A stretch of DNA of 64,000 nucleotides, taken from assembly GCA_002428415.1 (NCBI GenBank), contig DIWI01000029.1, positions 1 to 64,000 on the forward strand, given 5' to 3'. The position numbers and the translations under genes are program-made. Origin of the DNA: Clostridiaceae bacterium UBA6110. Lineage in GTDB: Bacteria > Bacillota > Clostridia > Clostridiales > Clostridiaceae. The notes under the pieces are model-generated. The model made no database searches. It was not told the origin of the DNA and saw nothing but the letters and a program-made list of their open reading frames with translations. Below, piece after piece: positions 43,312-52,851 of the stretch (positions within the stretch are counted from its first letter, which is position 1; each line of letters starts with the position of its first letter).

Positions 43312-44418
43312 ATGGATAAGACGTATGTACCATTTGAACTTGCAGCTGATTTCATTGCATCAGCATTCGTAAAGTCAGGGGTGCCTGAGGAGGATGCTGC
43401 CATATGCGCTGATGTCCTTGTGGAAAGTGACAGAAGAGGCATTGACAGCCATGGCTGCAACAGGTTCAAGCCAATATACATAGACAGGATAAGAAGCGGG
43501 ATACAGAAGAGCGTCACGGAGTTTGAGATAATAAGGGAGACTGCTACGACTGCTGTAGTCGACGGCCATGACGGTATGGGAATGGTTGTGGGATACAAGT
43601 CAATGCAGCTTGCAATCGATAAGGCCAAGAAATATGGAATGGGAATGGTAGCCGCAAGGAACTCCACCCACTATGGCATAGCCGGTTATTATGCCACAAT
43701 GGCCACTAAAGAGGGCATGATAGGGATGACCGGCACTAATGCACGGCCTTCAATAGCGCCTACCTTCGGAGTTGAAAACATGCTTGGTACGAATCCGCTG
43801 ACTATCGGTCTTCCGACTGACGAGGACTTTCCGTTTGTAATAGATTGTGCTACGAGCATCACCCAGAGAGGAAAGATAGAACATTACGCAAGGATGGGTA
43901 TGGAAACCCCTGCTGGAATGGTGATAGGCTCAGATGGAAAGCCAAGAACCGACAGCAGGCAGATCCTCATTGACCTTGTGAATGGAGATGCTGCTCTCAC
44001 TCCATTAGGAGGGATAGGGGAGGAGCTGGGAGGTTACAAGGGTTATGGCTATGCAACAGTCGTAGAGATACTGAGCTCTGCACTGCAGGCAGGAAGCTAC
44101 CTTAAGATGCTTAACGGAATAGGGGATAATGGGGAAAAGGTCCCATACCACCTGGGCCATTTCTTCATGGCCATAGATACAGAGGCATTCATGGGACTTG
44201 AAAGCTTCAGGAAAACTGCAGGCGACATACTCAGGGAGCTTAGGGCATCGAAGCTTGCCCCTGGTGAAAAGAGGATCTATACAGCCGGGCAAAAGGAGCA
44301 CCTTGCATGGCTTGACAGGAAGGACAAGGGGATACCGGTAGAAGCGGAGGTAATGAAGGAATTCATTGAAATAAGGGATAGTCTGGGACTTCCGCACAGA
44401 TTCCCGAATGAGGATTGA
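43312..44418 (+). CDS. Ldh family oxidoreductase (malate/L-sulfolactate/ureidoglycolate dehydrogenase type)
   Basis: A 368-residue NAD(P)-dependent dehydrogenase of the YlbC/AllD/ComC family (not the classical lactate dehydrogenase fold). DSHGCNRF, NSTHYGIAGYYA and GTNPLTIGLPT hold the catalytic His and cofactor loops; TSITQRGKIE supplies the later signature. It oxidises a 2-hydroxy acid such as malate, ureidoglycolate or sulfolactate in the cytoplasm. It is a single-gene unit ended by a good terminator; its substrate cannot be told. Confidence 0.88.
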   Translation: MDKTYVPFELAADFIASAFVKSGVPEEDAAICADVLVESDRRGIDSHGCNRFKPIYIDRIRSGIQKSVTEFEIIRETATTAVVDGHDGMGMVVGYKSMQLAIDKAKKYGMGMVAARNSTHYGIAGYYATMATKEGMIGMTGTNARPSIAPTFGVENMLGTNPLTIGLPTDEDFPFVIDCATSITQRGKIEHYARMGMETPAGMVIGSDGKPRTDSRQILIDLVNGDAALTPLGGIGEELGGYKGYGYATVVEILSSALQAGSYLKMLNGIGDNGEKVPYHLGHFFMAIDTEAFMGLESFRKTAGDILRELRASKLAPGEKRIYTAGQKEHLAWLDRKDKGIPVEAEVMKEFIEIRDSLGLPHRFPNED

Positions 44419-44466
44419 CAAGCACTTTAGGTTGGAAATGAATGATAGACATTATAAGGCAAGCGA

Positions 44467-44502
44467 GACAGGACCTGCACGCATGTGGGTCTTGTCTTTT
44501 TT
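44467..44502 (+). terminator. Rho-independent terminator
   Basis: GACAGGACC (44467-44475) pairs with GGTCTTGTC (44488-44496) with one G-T, followed by TTTTTT. Confidence 0.85.
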
Positions 44503-44747
44503 AATTTATGGGAAGTGGATGGTGATTGCCATGTTATTATAATGCAACAAATTATAATTCATAATATTCATTTTTAATGAATATTATATTTGAATAAAAG
44601 CAAAATGACTATGATGCTGAAATTTATAGGTTTATTTATATCTCAGGCTATAACAGGAGCCTTTCAGGTGGTAATTTGTATTGAAGCAATATATAATGAA
44701 AATTGTATTTGAAAAAGTAGATTAAGATTAAAATATCAGGAGAAAGT
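44503..44747. other. AT-rich intergenic region with an inverted repeat
   Basis: The stretch holds ATAATATTCAT (44561-44571) and ATGAATATTAT (44577-44587), an 11-bp perfect inverted repeat with a 5-base spacer, which may be an operator or hairpin. Nothing else is recognised. Confidence 0.45.
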
Positions 44748-45350
44748 ATGAGACAGCTGCAAGGTGAAATAGTGATACCCACTAGATCAGGACATAATTT
44801 TATCAAGGGTGAAAAGTTGAGGCTCAAGGAGATATCAGGAACGTGCATTACGCTGCTGAGGCATGATGGGACTGAACTTGTGATTGATGCCAAAAATGAG
44901 GCGCTTTTGGAAATAGGCGATGATGCGATCTGCATTTACGAACCCATTTGCAGGGAATTGACGATAAGGGAAGGCAGATTGCTTAAGAAGGCAGACAGGC
45001 TATTCGGGCAGTTAAAGCGAAGGCCAGATGTCGGAAGCCTTAAAAGCTTCTGGGAAATTGAAGGATTCCTGAAAGAAAACAATGCCGGATACCTTTCAGG
45101 GTTCAACATAGAGGATGAAAAGGTGCTTTCAGATGGTATGATATGTGACTATGGTATAAAGGGTGAATTGAAGTTGAAATTCCACAGGGTGAACAAGGCA
45201 CCTCAGACAATTAAAAGCCTGGAATCCAGATCGGTAATTGAGGCTACCTATAATACTGCAAAGAATGCAATTGAAACTTGGATGGAAATAGTCACGAAAA
45301 ATCAAGAGGAGATATTCAGTTCTTTAGAAGAGGAATGGGAAATAGACTGA
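44748..45350 (+). CDS. Hypothetical protein
   Basis: A 200-residue soluble protein that I do not recognise. Residues 1-65 are beta-rich (GEIVIPTRSGHNFIKGEKL, then strand-turn repeats), like a small barrel or AbrB-like strand layout; the rest is helical and charged, ending in an acidic EEEWEID tail. It precedes the first cyclic-di-GMP enzyme by 37 bases and may be in that operon. AGGAG lies just upstream of the ATG. Confidence 0.6.
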   Translation: MRQLQGEIVIPTRSGHNFIKGEKLRLKEISGTCITLLRHDGTELVIDAKNEALLEIGDDAICIYEPICRELTIREGRLLKKADRLFGQLKRRPDVGSLKSFWEIEGFLKENNAGYLSGFNIEDEKVLSDGMICDYGIKGELKLKFHRVNKAPQTIKSLESRSVIEATYNTAKNAIETWMEIVTKNQEEIFSSLEEEWEID

Positions 45351-45387
45351 CAGCATTAATGATATTTATGTTCATGGGGGGATCGGC

Positions 45388-47235
45388 TTGAAGAAGAGAA
45401 GAGTTATCTCAAGTGAAATAAGGCCTTTCGTGATGCCGATCATAGGCATCACTGTAGCGTTCTTAGCGCTGGGCAGCCTCCTTGTCATCTTCTCCAGACA
45501 GCATTACTACAGTATCCTGGAGGAGGAGACCGATAACGAAGTGAGAATGGTCACCAAAAGCCTGGAAAGCATGCTGGTGACAAGAAACCTCTTCGAGCCC
45601 TCATACTCCGCACTTGTAGAGACAAAAGAGCTGGAAGGTCTGATTTCAGGGCTTGTTCCAGAAGACGGGCCAATTGTTCAGATAGTCAGGGGTGAAGCCG
45701 GAGTCAAGAGCGGCATGACTGAAATCGAAGGAAACAAGTTCTACAGAGCTGTCGTTCCGGTTGATGAAGAGGTCCTGGAGGACTCATACATAGTTATTTT
45801 GAAACCTTCAAAAGAGACAGACCGGAAGATCTTACGGTCCTGTACAATCGGGATACTCATCCTTGCCGCTGTTTATATTGCACTGCTAGCCCTTATGGAT
45901 TTCACTCTCAACAGAAACAGGCATCTCATGATGCTGGCGTACTATGACCATCTTACCGGACTATTCAACAGCTACTACCTCAAGGTCATGCTGACCAAGG
46001 ACCTGAAGCTGTACAGATGGAACAGGAAGGCTCTCATGCTGATCGGAATCAGCAATCTCAAGAGCATAAACCTTCTGTTCGGCTATGATTCCGGAGATGA
46101 TGCGCTGAGGCAGCTGGCAAAGAGAATGCAGCTCCTGGTAGGACAGGATACCATGCTGTTCCGTTTCACGGAAGACAGGTTTGTCCTTTACACCAGAAAC
46201 TGCCACAGGGAAAATCACCTGTCCATGCTAGTCGAGGCCATAGAAGAGGCTTTTAGGGAGCCGATGGATTTCAAGGGACAGAGGAAGCAGCTTCAGCCGA
46301 AGATTGGTATTGTCGAGATTGACGGTGACTATGAAAATGCAGACAGACTGCTTAAGGATGCCACCATTTCACTGGACAATGTTGACCTGAACACTGGAAA
46401 GAGCCACATGTACTTCAGCAGGGCAATGGCCGAAAAGCTGCACAGGGAGGATATCATCGAGAAGGAGATATCCATGTGCCTTGAGAACGGTACTGACGCC
46501 ATCTACCTTAATTACCAGCCGCAGCTTCATCTTGCTTCTGGCAGGATAGTCGGATTCGAAGCCCTTGCCAGGATGAGGTCAGAGGAGCTCGGGAACGTAT
46601 CACCGGTAGAATTCATAGACGTGGCAGAAAGGAAGCAGCTTATAATCCCGCTGGGGAATCTGGTCCTGAAAAAGGCGTGTGCTTTCCTTGCTATACTGGA
46701 AGGGAAAGGCTACCAAAATCTGAGGGTGGCAGTGAACGTATCCGGAATCCAGCTGATACACGAGGACTTCGGAAGCTCTGTGATGGAGGCTGTCGTAGAT
46801 TCAGGGATAAGAAGCGAAAACCTGGAGCTCGAAATAACCGAATCGGTGCTGCTTGACAATTTTGCAGCAGTGAACAAGAGCCTGAAGGATTTCCAGGAAA
46901 ACGGGATAAGGATCGCCCTGGATGATTTCGGTACAGGTTATTCATCCTTCCTGAGGCTTAACGAGCTGAATGTAAATTACCTTAAGCTAGACAGATACTT
47001 CGTAGGAATGGTAGCTACAAGCGACAGGAACGACTATATTACCAGCGACATAATCTCCATGGCCCATAAGTTTGACCTGGAGGTCATAGCGGAAGGTGTT
47101 GAGACTGTGCTCCAGAGGGATTTCCTGGTTGCGAATGGCTGCGATATCATGCAGGGTTACCTATTCGCGAGGCCCCTTAGTGAAGAGGCTGCTCTAAAGA
47201 TGCTGGAAGGATTCATGGAGGTTAATACTGCTTGA
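45388..47235 (+). CDS. Membrane cyclic-di-GMP phosphodiesterase (degenerate GGDEF, intact EAL)
   Basis: A 615-residue membrane protein. Two helices at about 12-35 and 150-172 bracket an extracytoplasmic sensor. The GGDEF domain (about 185-345) reads TEDRF in place of the active motif, so it cannot make cyclic-di-GMP. The EAL domain (about 365-610) keeps FEALAR, NVSG, EITES, DDFGTGYSS, KLDR and AEGVET, all catalytic residues. It should therefore hydrolyse cyclic-di-GMP. TTG start after GGGGGATC. It heads a chain of cyclic-di-GMP and pilus genes. Confidence 0.9.
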   Translation: MKKRRVISSEIRPFVMPIIGITVAFLALGSLLVIFSRQHYYSILEEETDNEVRMVTKSLESMLVTRNLFEPSYSALVETKELEGLISGLVPEDGPIVQIVRGEAGVKSGMTEIEGNKFYRAVVPVDEEVLEDSYIVILKPSKETDRKILRSCTIGILILAAVYIALLALMDFTLNRNRHLMMLAYYDHLTGLFNSYYLKVMLTKDLKLYRWNRKALMLIGISNLKSINLLFGYDSGDDALRQLAKRMQLLVGQDTMLFRFTEDRFVLYTRNCHRENHLSMLVEAIEEAFREPMDFKGQRKQLQPKIGIVEIDGDYENADRLLKDATISLDNVDLNTGKSHMYFSRAMAEKLHREDIIEKEISMCLENGTDAIYLNYQPQLHLASGRIVGFEALARMRSEELGNVSPVEFIDVAERKQLIIPLGNLVLKKACAFLAILEGKGYQNLRVAVNVSGIQLIHEDFGSSVMEAVVDSGIRSENLELEITESVLLDNFAAVNKSLKDFQENGIRIALDDFGTGYSSFLRLNELNVNYLKLDRYFVGMVATSDRNDYITSDIISMAHKFDLEVIAEGVETVLQRDFLVANGCDIMQGYLFARPLSEEAALKMLEGFMEVNTA

Positions 47236-47258
47236 CGATTTGGAAAGGTGTGTTTCTA

Positions 47259-49952
47259 ATGATGAGCAAATTGAAGAAGATATCGATAAAGAACATCACA
47301 CTCCTGATGTTTATAATCCTTATGACTGCTACGCTCGGAACAACGGGCTTCATAGTCTTCTCCAAGTGGATGGAATCCGCGGAGGATATTGCAGGACAGC
47401 TGGCTGAGGACCTGAGCCGTGATATTACAAGGGACATTGAGGATTATATTGGAAATCCCGAAAGCATAAACTTGGCACATGAAGCGATGATCAGGAAAGA
47501 TATAGTTGACATATACGACCCTGAAGACAGGGAACGCTTCTTCCTGAGCGTGCTTGGAAGCTACAGCGGCGAATCGATCTACAGCTTCAGCTACGGTACC
47601 GAGAATGGCGAATACTATGGTGCAAGGCGAAATCCTGAAGGCGGAACTGAAATCATGAGGAATGATTCCGGGACCGGAGGGGATTCATGGTACTATTCAG
47701 TCACAGAGTTCCTGAGGGCAGGTGACATAGCCCTTAAGGCAGGGAAATTCGATCCAAGGACCAGAGCCTGGTACATAGCCGCGAAGGCAGCGGGAACTTC
47801 TGTATTTTCACCGATCTACAAGCATTTCGTCATTGAAGACATGACACTTTCAGCTGCGCTCCCTGTATACGGTGAAGACGGAATCCTAAAGGGAGTCCTG
47901 GGAACTCACATGACCCTTGGCGGTATAAATGACTTCCTTGGCAGCCTCGCATCGGAAAGAGGTGCCAAGGCTGCAATAGTTGAGAAGGATACTGGTTTGC
48001 TCGTGGCAAACTCAATAGGAGCACCCAATTTCACAGTAAGGCAGGATGGAACGCTAGATCGTATGACCCTTCAGGACATAGGTGACGAAAGCCTTTCAAA
48101 GGCATGGAAATATTCTTCAGGGTCCGGAACGTACGGGGTTGACCTTGTGGAAGAAGACCTTCACGTGCATTTTCTCGAATTTGCAAGACCCGGCATAGAC
48201 TGGATGATAGTTACCACTGTTCCTGCTTCACTATTCACAGCAGGAATCAATGAAAACATGCTCTTCACCGGGCTTTATGTGCTCGCTGCCTTCATCTTAT
48301 CAATTCTTATATACCTGTTCATGTCAAGAAGGCTGCTCGGTCCCATAGACAGCCTGATTGAAACGACAGTAAGCCTGTCCAAAGGCGACCTTTCAAAGCG
48401 TGCGACGGTTTTCAGGGATGACGAGATCGGAAGGATAGCAAAGTCATTCAATGTCATGGCCGATACCATCGATGAACTGTTTGAAACATTGGAGCACAAG
48501 GTTCTCGAAAGGACACAGGAGCTTGCAGAGAACAAGGACCGGCTTAAGCTCATACTGGACTCTGCGGTCGAAGCAATATTTGGCTCAGATTTGGAAGGTA
48601 ACTGCATATTCTGCAACGAGGCAGGAATAAGGATACTTGGCTATGAGAGTCAGGAAGAGCTGCTAGGAAAGAACCTCCATGACCTTACCCATCATTCCAG
48701 GAAGGACGGGACACCTTTAAGAAAAGAAGACTGCAGGATACAGGCTGCTGTTAAAAGAGGCGAAGGAGTTCACTCATCTGATGAAGTTTTCTGGAGAAAA
48801 GACGGGACATCTGTTGAAATCGAATATTATGCATATCCGCAGCTGATTGACGGCAGGATAGTAGGCATAGTCGTTACCTTCATGGACAACTCAGCCAGGA
48901 AGCGTGATGAGGAAAAAATAAGGCACTTAAGCTATCACGACAGCCTGACCGGTTTATATAACAGGAAGTACCTCGAAGATGAGATAGGCAGGATGGATGT
49001 GGCGTCCCTTATGCCTATATCGGTGATTTTTGGCGACGTAAACGGCCTGAAGCTCTCGAACGATATCTTCGGACACTCTGCAGGTGATGAGCTGCTGAAA
49101 AAATCAGCAGAAATCCTAAAGGTCGTAATAAAAGACAAGGGGATAATTGCCCGGGTTGGTGGCGACGAATTCATGATCCTGATGCCTAAGACAAATGCGG
49201 ATGAAACCGTCAGGATGATGAATGAAATCAGGAAAGCATACGAGTCTGAGAAGATAGATGCAATCAAGACAGGCATATCAATGGGCTTCGATGTATGTGA
49301 AAGCCCGGCCCAGAGCCTTGAGAGGACCATGGCCAATGCGGAGTTCGAGATGTACAAGGAAAAGACGCTCACGAGAAAGACTTTGGACAGTGATATGGTT
49401 TCAAGGATAATAGTGAGGCTATTCGACAGAAGCAATACGGTCATGGAGCATTCCTACATGGTGAGCGAAATGTGCCAGAGGATTGGATATGCTTTGAAGC
49501 TTTCAGATTCAAAGATGAAGAAGCTCAGAGAAGCCGGATTCCTCCACGATATCGGCAAGGTCGTGTTCGAAGACAGGCTGCTTGAAAGGACCGGAAAGCT
49601 GGACGGCGTTGACAGGAAAGCCTATCAGCAGCATGTGCTTGCAGGTTACAGGATACTTAACTCCTTTGAGGATACCGCGGGGATCGCTGAAGCGGTGCTT
49701 GCCCACCATGAGAGATGGGACGGTACCGGATATCCGAGAGGTTTGTCTGAAGAAGAGATACCTTTGCTGTCGAGAATCATTGCAGCAGCTGAAGGCTATG
49801 ACCAGCTGAAGAGGAATGGGCTTACAGATGTAGAGACTTCACTTGAGATGATAGACAAGGCAGGGACGAAGTACGATCCAAGGATAACGAGAATATTCAT
49901 AGAAAAGGTCCTTGAAATAGACCTTGCAAGCCTTGAAGGCAAAGCGATATAG
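47259..49952 (+). CDS. Cache-HAMP-PAS-GGDEF-HD-GYP signalling protein
   Basis: An 897-residue protein. Two helices (about 8-30 and 335-358) flank a large extracytoplasmic sensor (dCache-like: RTRAWYIAAKAAG, LGTHMTL). Then HAMP (about 360-410), PAS (about 430-545), GGDEF with intact ARVGGDEFMIL, and an HD-GYP domain: HDIGKV, HVLAGYRIL, AHHERWDGTGYPRG. In the last metal motif the usual Asp is Glu (AAAEGYDQL). It carries both a synthase and a hydrolase module, so it may switch direction with the sensed signal. ATG 47259 has AAAGGTG (47244-47250). Confidence 0.9.
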   Translation: MMSKLKKISIKNITLLMFIILMTATLGTTGFIVFSKWMESAEDIAGQLAEDLSRDITRDIEDYIGNPESINLAHEAMIRKDIVDIYDPEDRERFFLSVLGSYSGESIYSFSYGTENGEYYGARRNPEGGTEIMRNDSGTGGDSWYYSVTEFLRAGDIALKAGKFDPRTRAWYIAAKAAGTSVFSPIYKHFVIEDMTLSAALPVYGEDGILKGVLGTHMTLGGINDFLGSLASERGAKAAIVEKDTGLLVANSIGAPNFTVRQDGTLDRMTLQDIGDESLSKAWKYSSGSGTYGVDLVEEDLHVHFLEFARPGIDWMIVTTVPASLFTAGINENMLFTGLYVLAAFILSILIYLFMSRRLLGPIDSLIETTVSLSKGDLSKRATVFRDDEIGRIAKSFNVMADTIDELFETLEHKVLERTQELAENKDRLKLILDSAVEAIFGSDLEGNCIFCNEAGIRILGYESQEELLGKNLHDLTHHSRKDGTPLRKEDCRIQAAVKRGEGVHSSDEVFWRKDGTSVEIEYYAYPQLIDGRIVGIVVTFMDNSARKRDEEKIRHLSYHDSLTGLYNRKYLEDEIGRMDVASLMPISVIFGDVNGLKLSNDIFGHSAGDELLKKSAEILKVVIKDKGIIARVGGDEFMILMPKTNADETVRMMNEIRKAYESEKIDAIKTGISMGFDVCESPAQSLERTMANAEFEMYKEKTLTRKTLDSDMVSRIIVRLFDRSNTVMEHSYMVSEMCQRIGYALKLSDSKMKKLREAGFLHDIGKVVFEDRLLERTGKLDGVDRKAYQQHVLAGYRILNSFEDTAGIAEAVLAHHERWDGTGYPRGLSEEEIPLLSRIIAAAEGYDQLKRNGLTDVETSLEMIDKAGTKYDPRITRIFIEKVLEIDLASLEGKAI

Positions 49953-50533
49953 CAGTAGCTTAAAGTAATTGCTGTTATGTTAGATATATGAGACAAACAT
50001 AAGACTGATTATATAATTAAATGTTTAACAAAAAGTGACAAAATATGCAAGGGATAATTTGATGCATATATCTGCTGGAATCAGGCTATACTTGTATAGA
50101 AATTTCAAAAAAACTCCATACATCTATGAAAAGGGCACTGAATCTTATGCAGTGTCCTTTTTTTGATGCATAAGAAAGCCTTTTGCAGATATTTTTCAGA
50201 ATATGATAAAAATATTAGAAAATAGTATCCTGAAAGATACTTTACACATTTATATTATTGGTTTAAATATATTATCTAAATTACTATAAATTATGTACGA
50301 AATTAAGAGAATACATTTAATTTACATGGTATGACCATTGAATATATAATAAGAGTAAATATCCATATGAAATGCTGGGATATTCATACCTATTGGTAAA
50401 TCCGATATAGAATGATGCATCTCATTAGGAGTATGGTCAGTTAACATTCCGGCATTTGACGGAATTGACAAACAAAGCAGGATTATTATCAAACTGTAGG
50501 CTGCGCCTGCATTACAAAGGATGCGGGAGGTGG
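49953..50533. other. Long intergenic region between signalling genes
   Basis: About 580 AT-rich bases. It contains the terminator at 50131-50164. From about 50165 to 50533 nothing is recognised; a possible start extension at 50456 has no ribosome binding site. It probably carries the promoter of the next gene. Confidence 0.5.
50131..50164 (+). terminator. Rho-independent terminator
   Basis: AAAGGGCACTG (50131-50141) pairs with CAGTGTCCTTT (50151-50161) with one G-T; six T's follow the CC of the second arm. Confidence 0.85.
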
Positions 50534-52825
50534 ATGAGGAAAGTGAATGCAACCAGGCTCAAAAGGGCTCACCTAAAGACTTATTTCATCTCGATAATAT
50601 CAGTCACTGTAATCTTCTCTTCCATCGGCAGCTTCTTGGTAAGAGGCATCGAGGAATGGGGCTACAGCAGCATGAAGAAGGAATTCACAAGCCTGACCAG
50701 AGGACATTCATACAGCATCGGGAATGCACTGGAAGCTAAGCGGGTTGTTGATGGCCTTCTGGGAGAAAGGATAATGATGGCTGCAAAAGCCGTATCTGAA
50801 AGCAAAGGGTCGTACACGACTGAAGAGCTTAAGGATATCGCAATAGATATGGGTGTTAGTTCCATCATAGTGTATGACGAACGATGCACTGCGAAATATT
50901 CTGCAGATGAAGCCTATTTAGGGTTTTCCCCTTCAGAAGGTCATCCTGCAAAGGCATTCTTCGACAGCACCCTCATCTCATATGTGGGAGAGATAAGAGA
51001 GGATGCTGTAAAGGGTGGCCATATCAAATATGGATATCTGAGACAATCAAAAGGTGGATTCATACAGGTAGGAATCAGCGAATCGGAAATCGGTTCAATG
51101 ATGTCAGGGCTTGACCTTGACAAGCTTCTTCTGGAAATCAAGGGAACCGGCTCCATAAGGTTTGTGGCATTTGCAGACAGGAATTTCAAGATCATCGGAA
51201 GCACTGATGAAAGTATAAAGGGTAAGTATCTTGAAGAAGATGAAAGGCTTGCTTTAACTCAAAACCATGTGCTTGGATCTACTGCAGGCACGGACTGGGA
51301 CCGCATATACAGGGTCATAGTCCCTATATACATCAGAGGCTCAAATGAGGGCTCGCTTATTATCGGAACTGAGATGAAAGGGACAGATTCGCTCATAGTC
51401 CTTATATCAAATCTTGGAATAGTCCTTCTAGGTACTGTTTATGCAGTGCTGCTGTTCATGATCCTTTCCTCATACAAAAAAGACAAGAGGCTTTGGAAGG
51501 TTGCATATACGGATAGTGTAACCGGACTCCCGAACAGCATTTATCTCAAGGAGGATCTTGAAGATAAGCTGCAAAGGAGCAGGAACTCAAATCTTGCGGT
51601 GCTTATGGTGGACCTTAACGATTTCAAGAACGTCAACATGACCCTTGGGTATGAGACGGGAGACAGGATGCTCAAGGAAGTTGCAGAAAGGCTGGAAGCT
51701 CTGGCTAAGAACGGTCTGACCCTCTACAGGTTTGCTGCAGACAAGTTCGTTTTCATATATGAGGGATATAAGACGAGGTATGAGTCAAGGGCAATCGCCA
51801 TGAGGATTGATGACATTTTCGCAAAGCCCTTCCGGCTCAATGAGTCAATCAAATATATGTCGGTTCAGGTTGGAATCTCAGACACAGAAGGGGTTCAAAA
51901 GTCAGCAGATCAGCTGCTGAAGGAGGCTTCAGTCTCATTGGGGTCTATAAAGGATGTGGAAGATAGCAGCCTTGCCTTCTTTGAGAGCTATATGGAATAT
52001 GAACTTGAAAGGGAAGAAGCCATTGAGGAAGAGCTTTCGAAGCTTCTTCAGGGAGAAGGGGATGGAAGGTTCTATCTCATGTACCAGCCGATGGTATCCA
52101 TTGAGTCTGATAGGATTACGGGCTTCGAGGCACTTGCAAGGTTTGAGTCAAAGGCCCTTGGTCTGGTGATGCCAATGGAATTCATCCGGATAGCTGAAAG
52201 GAAACAGATCATCTGTCAGCTTGGAGAAGTTATATTCAGGGAAGCCTGTGCTTTTCTGAGGGAGCTGGAGTCCCTGGGACAAGAAGACATAAAGGTCGCA
52301 ATAAACGTATCTGGAGTACAGCTCATGAGGGAGTGCTTCGCTGAAGGAGTCCGGGATATCATTGAAAGATGTGGAACGGAACCCACACTTGTAGAGATAG
52401 AGATAACAGAATCGATACTCTTAAATGACTTTGATGAGATCAATGAGAGGCTTGGATGCCTGAGGAGTCAGGGTATAAGGATACACCTGGATGACTTTGG
52501 CACAGGCTACTCGTCACTTCACCGCCTTAGGGAGCTGCAGGTGGATACGTTGAAGATTGACCGCAGCTTCATCAGCTCGATTAATGACACTGGTGAAGAA
52601 GGCAGCATAGTCAGGGACATAATCTCAATGGCTCACAGGATAGGTCTGGCAGCAATAGCTGAAGGTGTTGAAACAAAGTCCCAGAAGGATTACCTGAAGG
52701 TAAACGGATGCGACATCTATCAGGGTTATCTTGTAAGTCAGCCTCTGGAGAAGGATAAGGCCATAGAACTTCTTATACTTAGAAATTCAAACAGGGAAGA
52801 AACAGATGAAAATCAGCCAGCATAA
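50534..52825 (+). CDS. Membrane cyclic-di-GMP phosphodiesterase 2 (degenerate GGDEF, intact EAL)
   Basis: A 763-residue paralogue of the protein at 45388. Helices at about 15-38 and 295-320 flank a Cache-like sensor. The GGDEF domain reads AADKF and is inactive. The EAL domain keeps FEALAR, NVSG, EITES, DDFGTGYSS, KIDRS and AEGVET. It is predicted to be a phosphodiesterase sensing an external signal. ATG 50534 follows GGGAGG; an in-frame extension to 50456 lacks support. The next gene, pilT, starts 26 bases later. Confidence 0.88.
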   Translation: MRKVNATRLKRAHLKTYFISIISVTVIFSSIGSFLVRGIEEWGYSSMKKEFTSLTRGHSYSIGNALEAKRVVDGLLGERIMMAAKAVSESKGSYTTEELKDIAIDMGVSSIIVYDERCTAKYSADEAYLGFSPSEGHPAKAFFDSTLISYVGEIREDAVKGGHIKYGYLRQSKGGFIQVGISESEIGSMMSGLDLDKLLLEIKGTGSIRFVAFADRNFKIIGSTDESIKGKYLEEDERLALTQNHVLGSTAGTDWDRIYRVIVPIYIRGSNEGSLIIGTEMKGTDSLIVLISNLGIVLLGTVYAVLLFMILSSYKKDKRLWKVAYTDSVTGLPNSIYLKEDLEDKLQRSRNSNLAVLMVDLNDFKNVNMTLGYETGDRMLKEVAERLEALAKNGLTLYRFAADKFVFIYEGYKTRYESRAIAMRIDDIFAKPFRLNESIKYMSVQVGISDTEGVQKSADQLLKEASVSLGSIKDVEDSSLAFFESYMEYELEREEAIEEELSKLLQGEGDGRFYLMYQPMVSIESDRITGFEALARFESKALGLVMPMEFIRIAERKQIICQLGEVIFREACAFLRELESLGQEDIKVAINVSGVQLMRECFAEGVRDIIERCGTEPTLVEIEITESILLNDFDEINERLGCLRSQGIRIHLDDFGTGYSSLHRLRELQVDTLKIDRSFISSINDTGEEGSIVRDIISMAHRIGLAAIAEGVETKSQKDYLKVNGCDIYQGYLVSQPLEKDKAIELLILRNSNREETDENQPA

Positions 52826-52851
52826 AAACATAAGGTGAAGGGGATAAGAAT

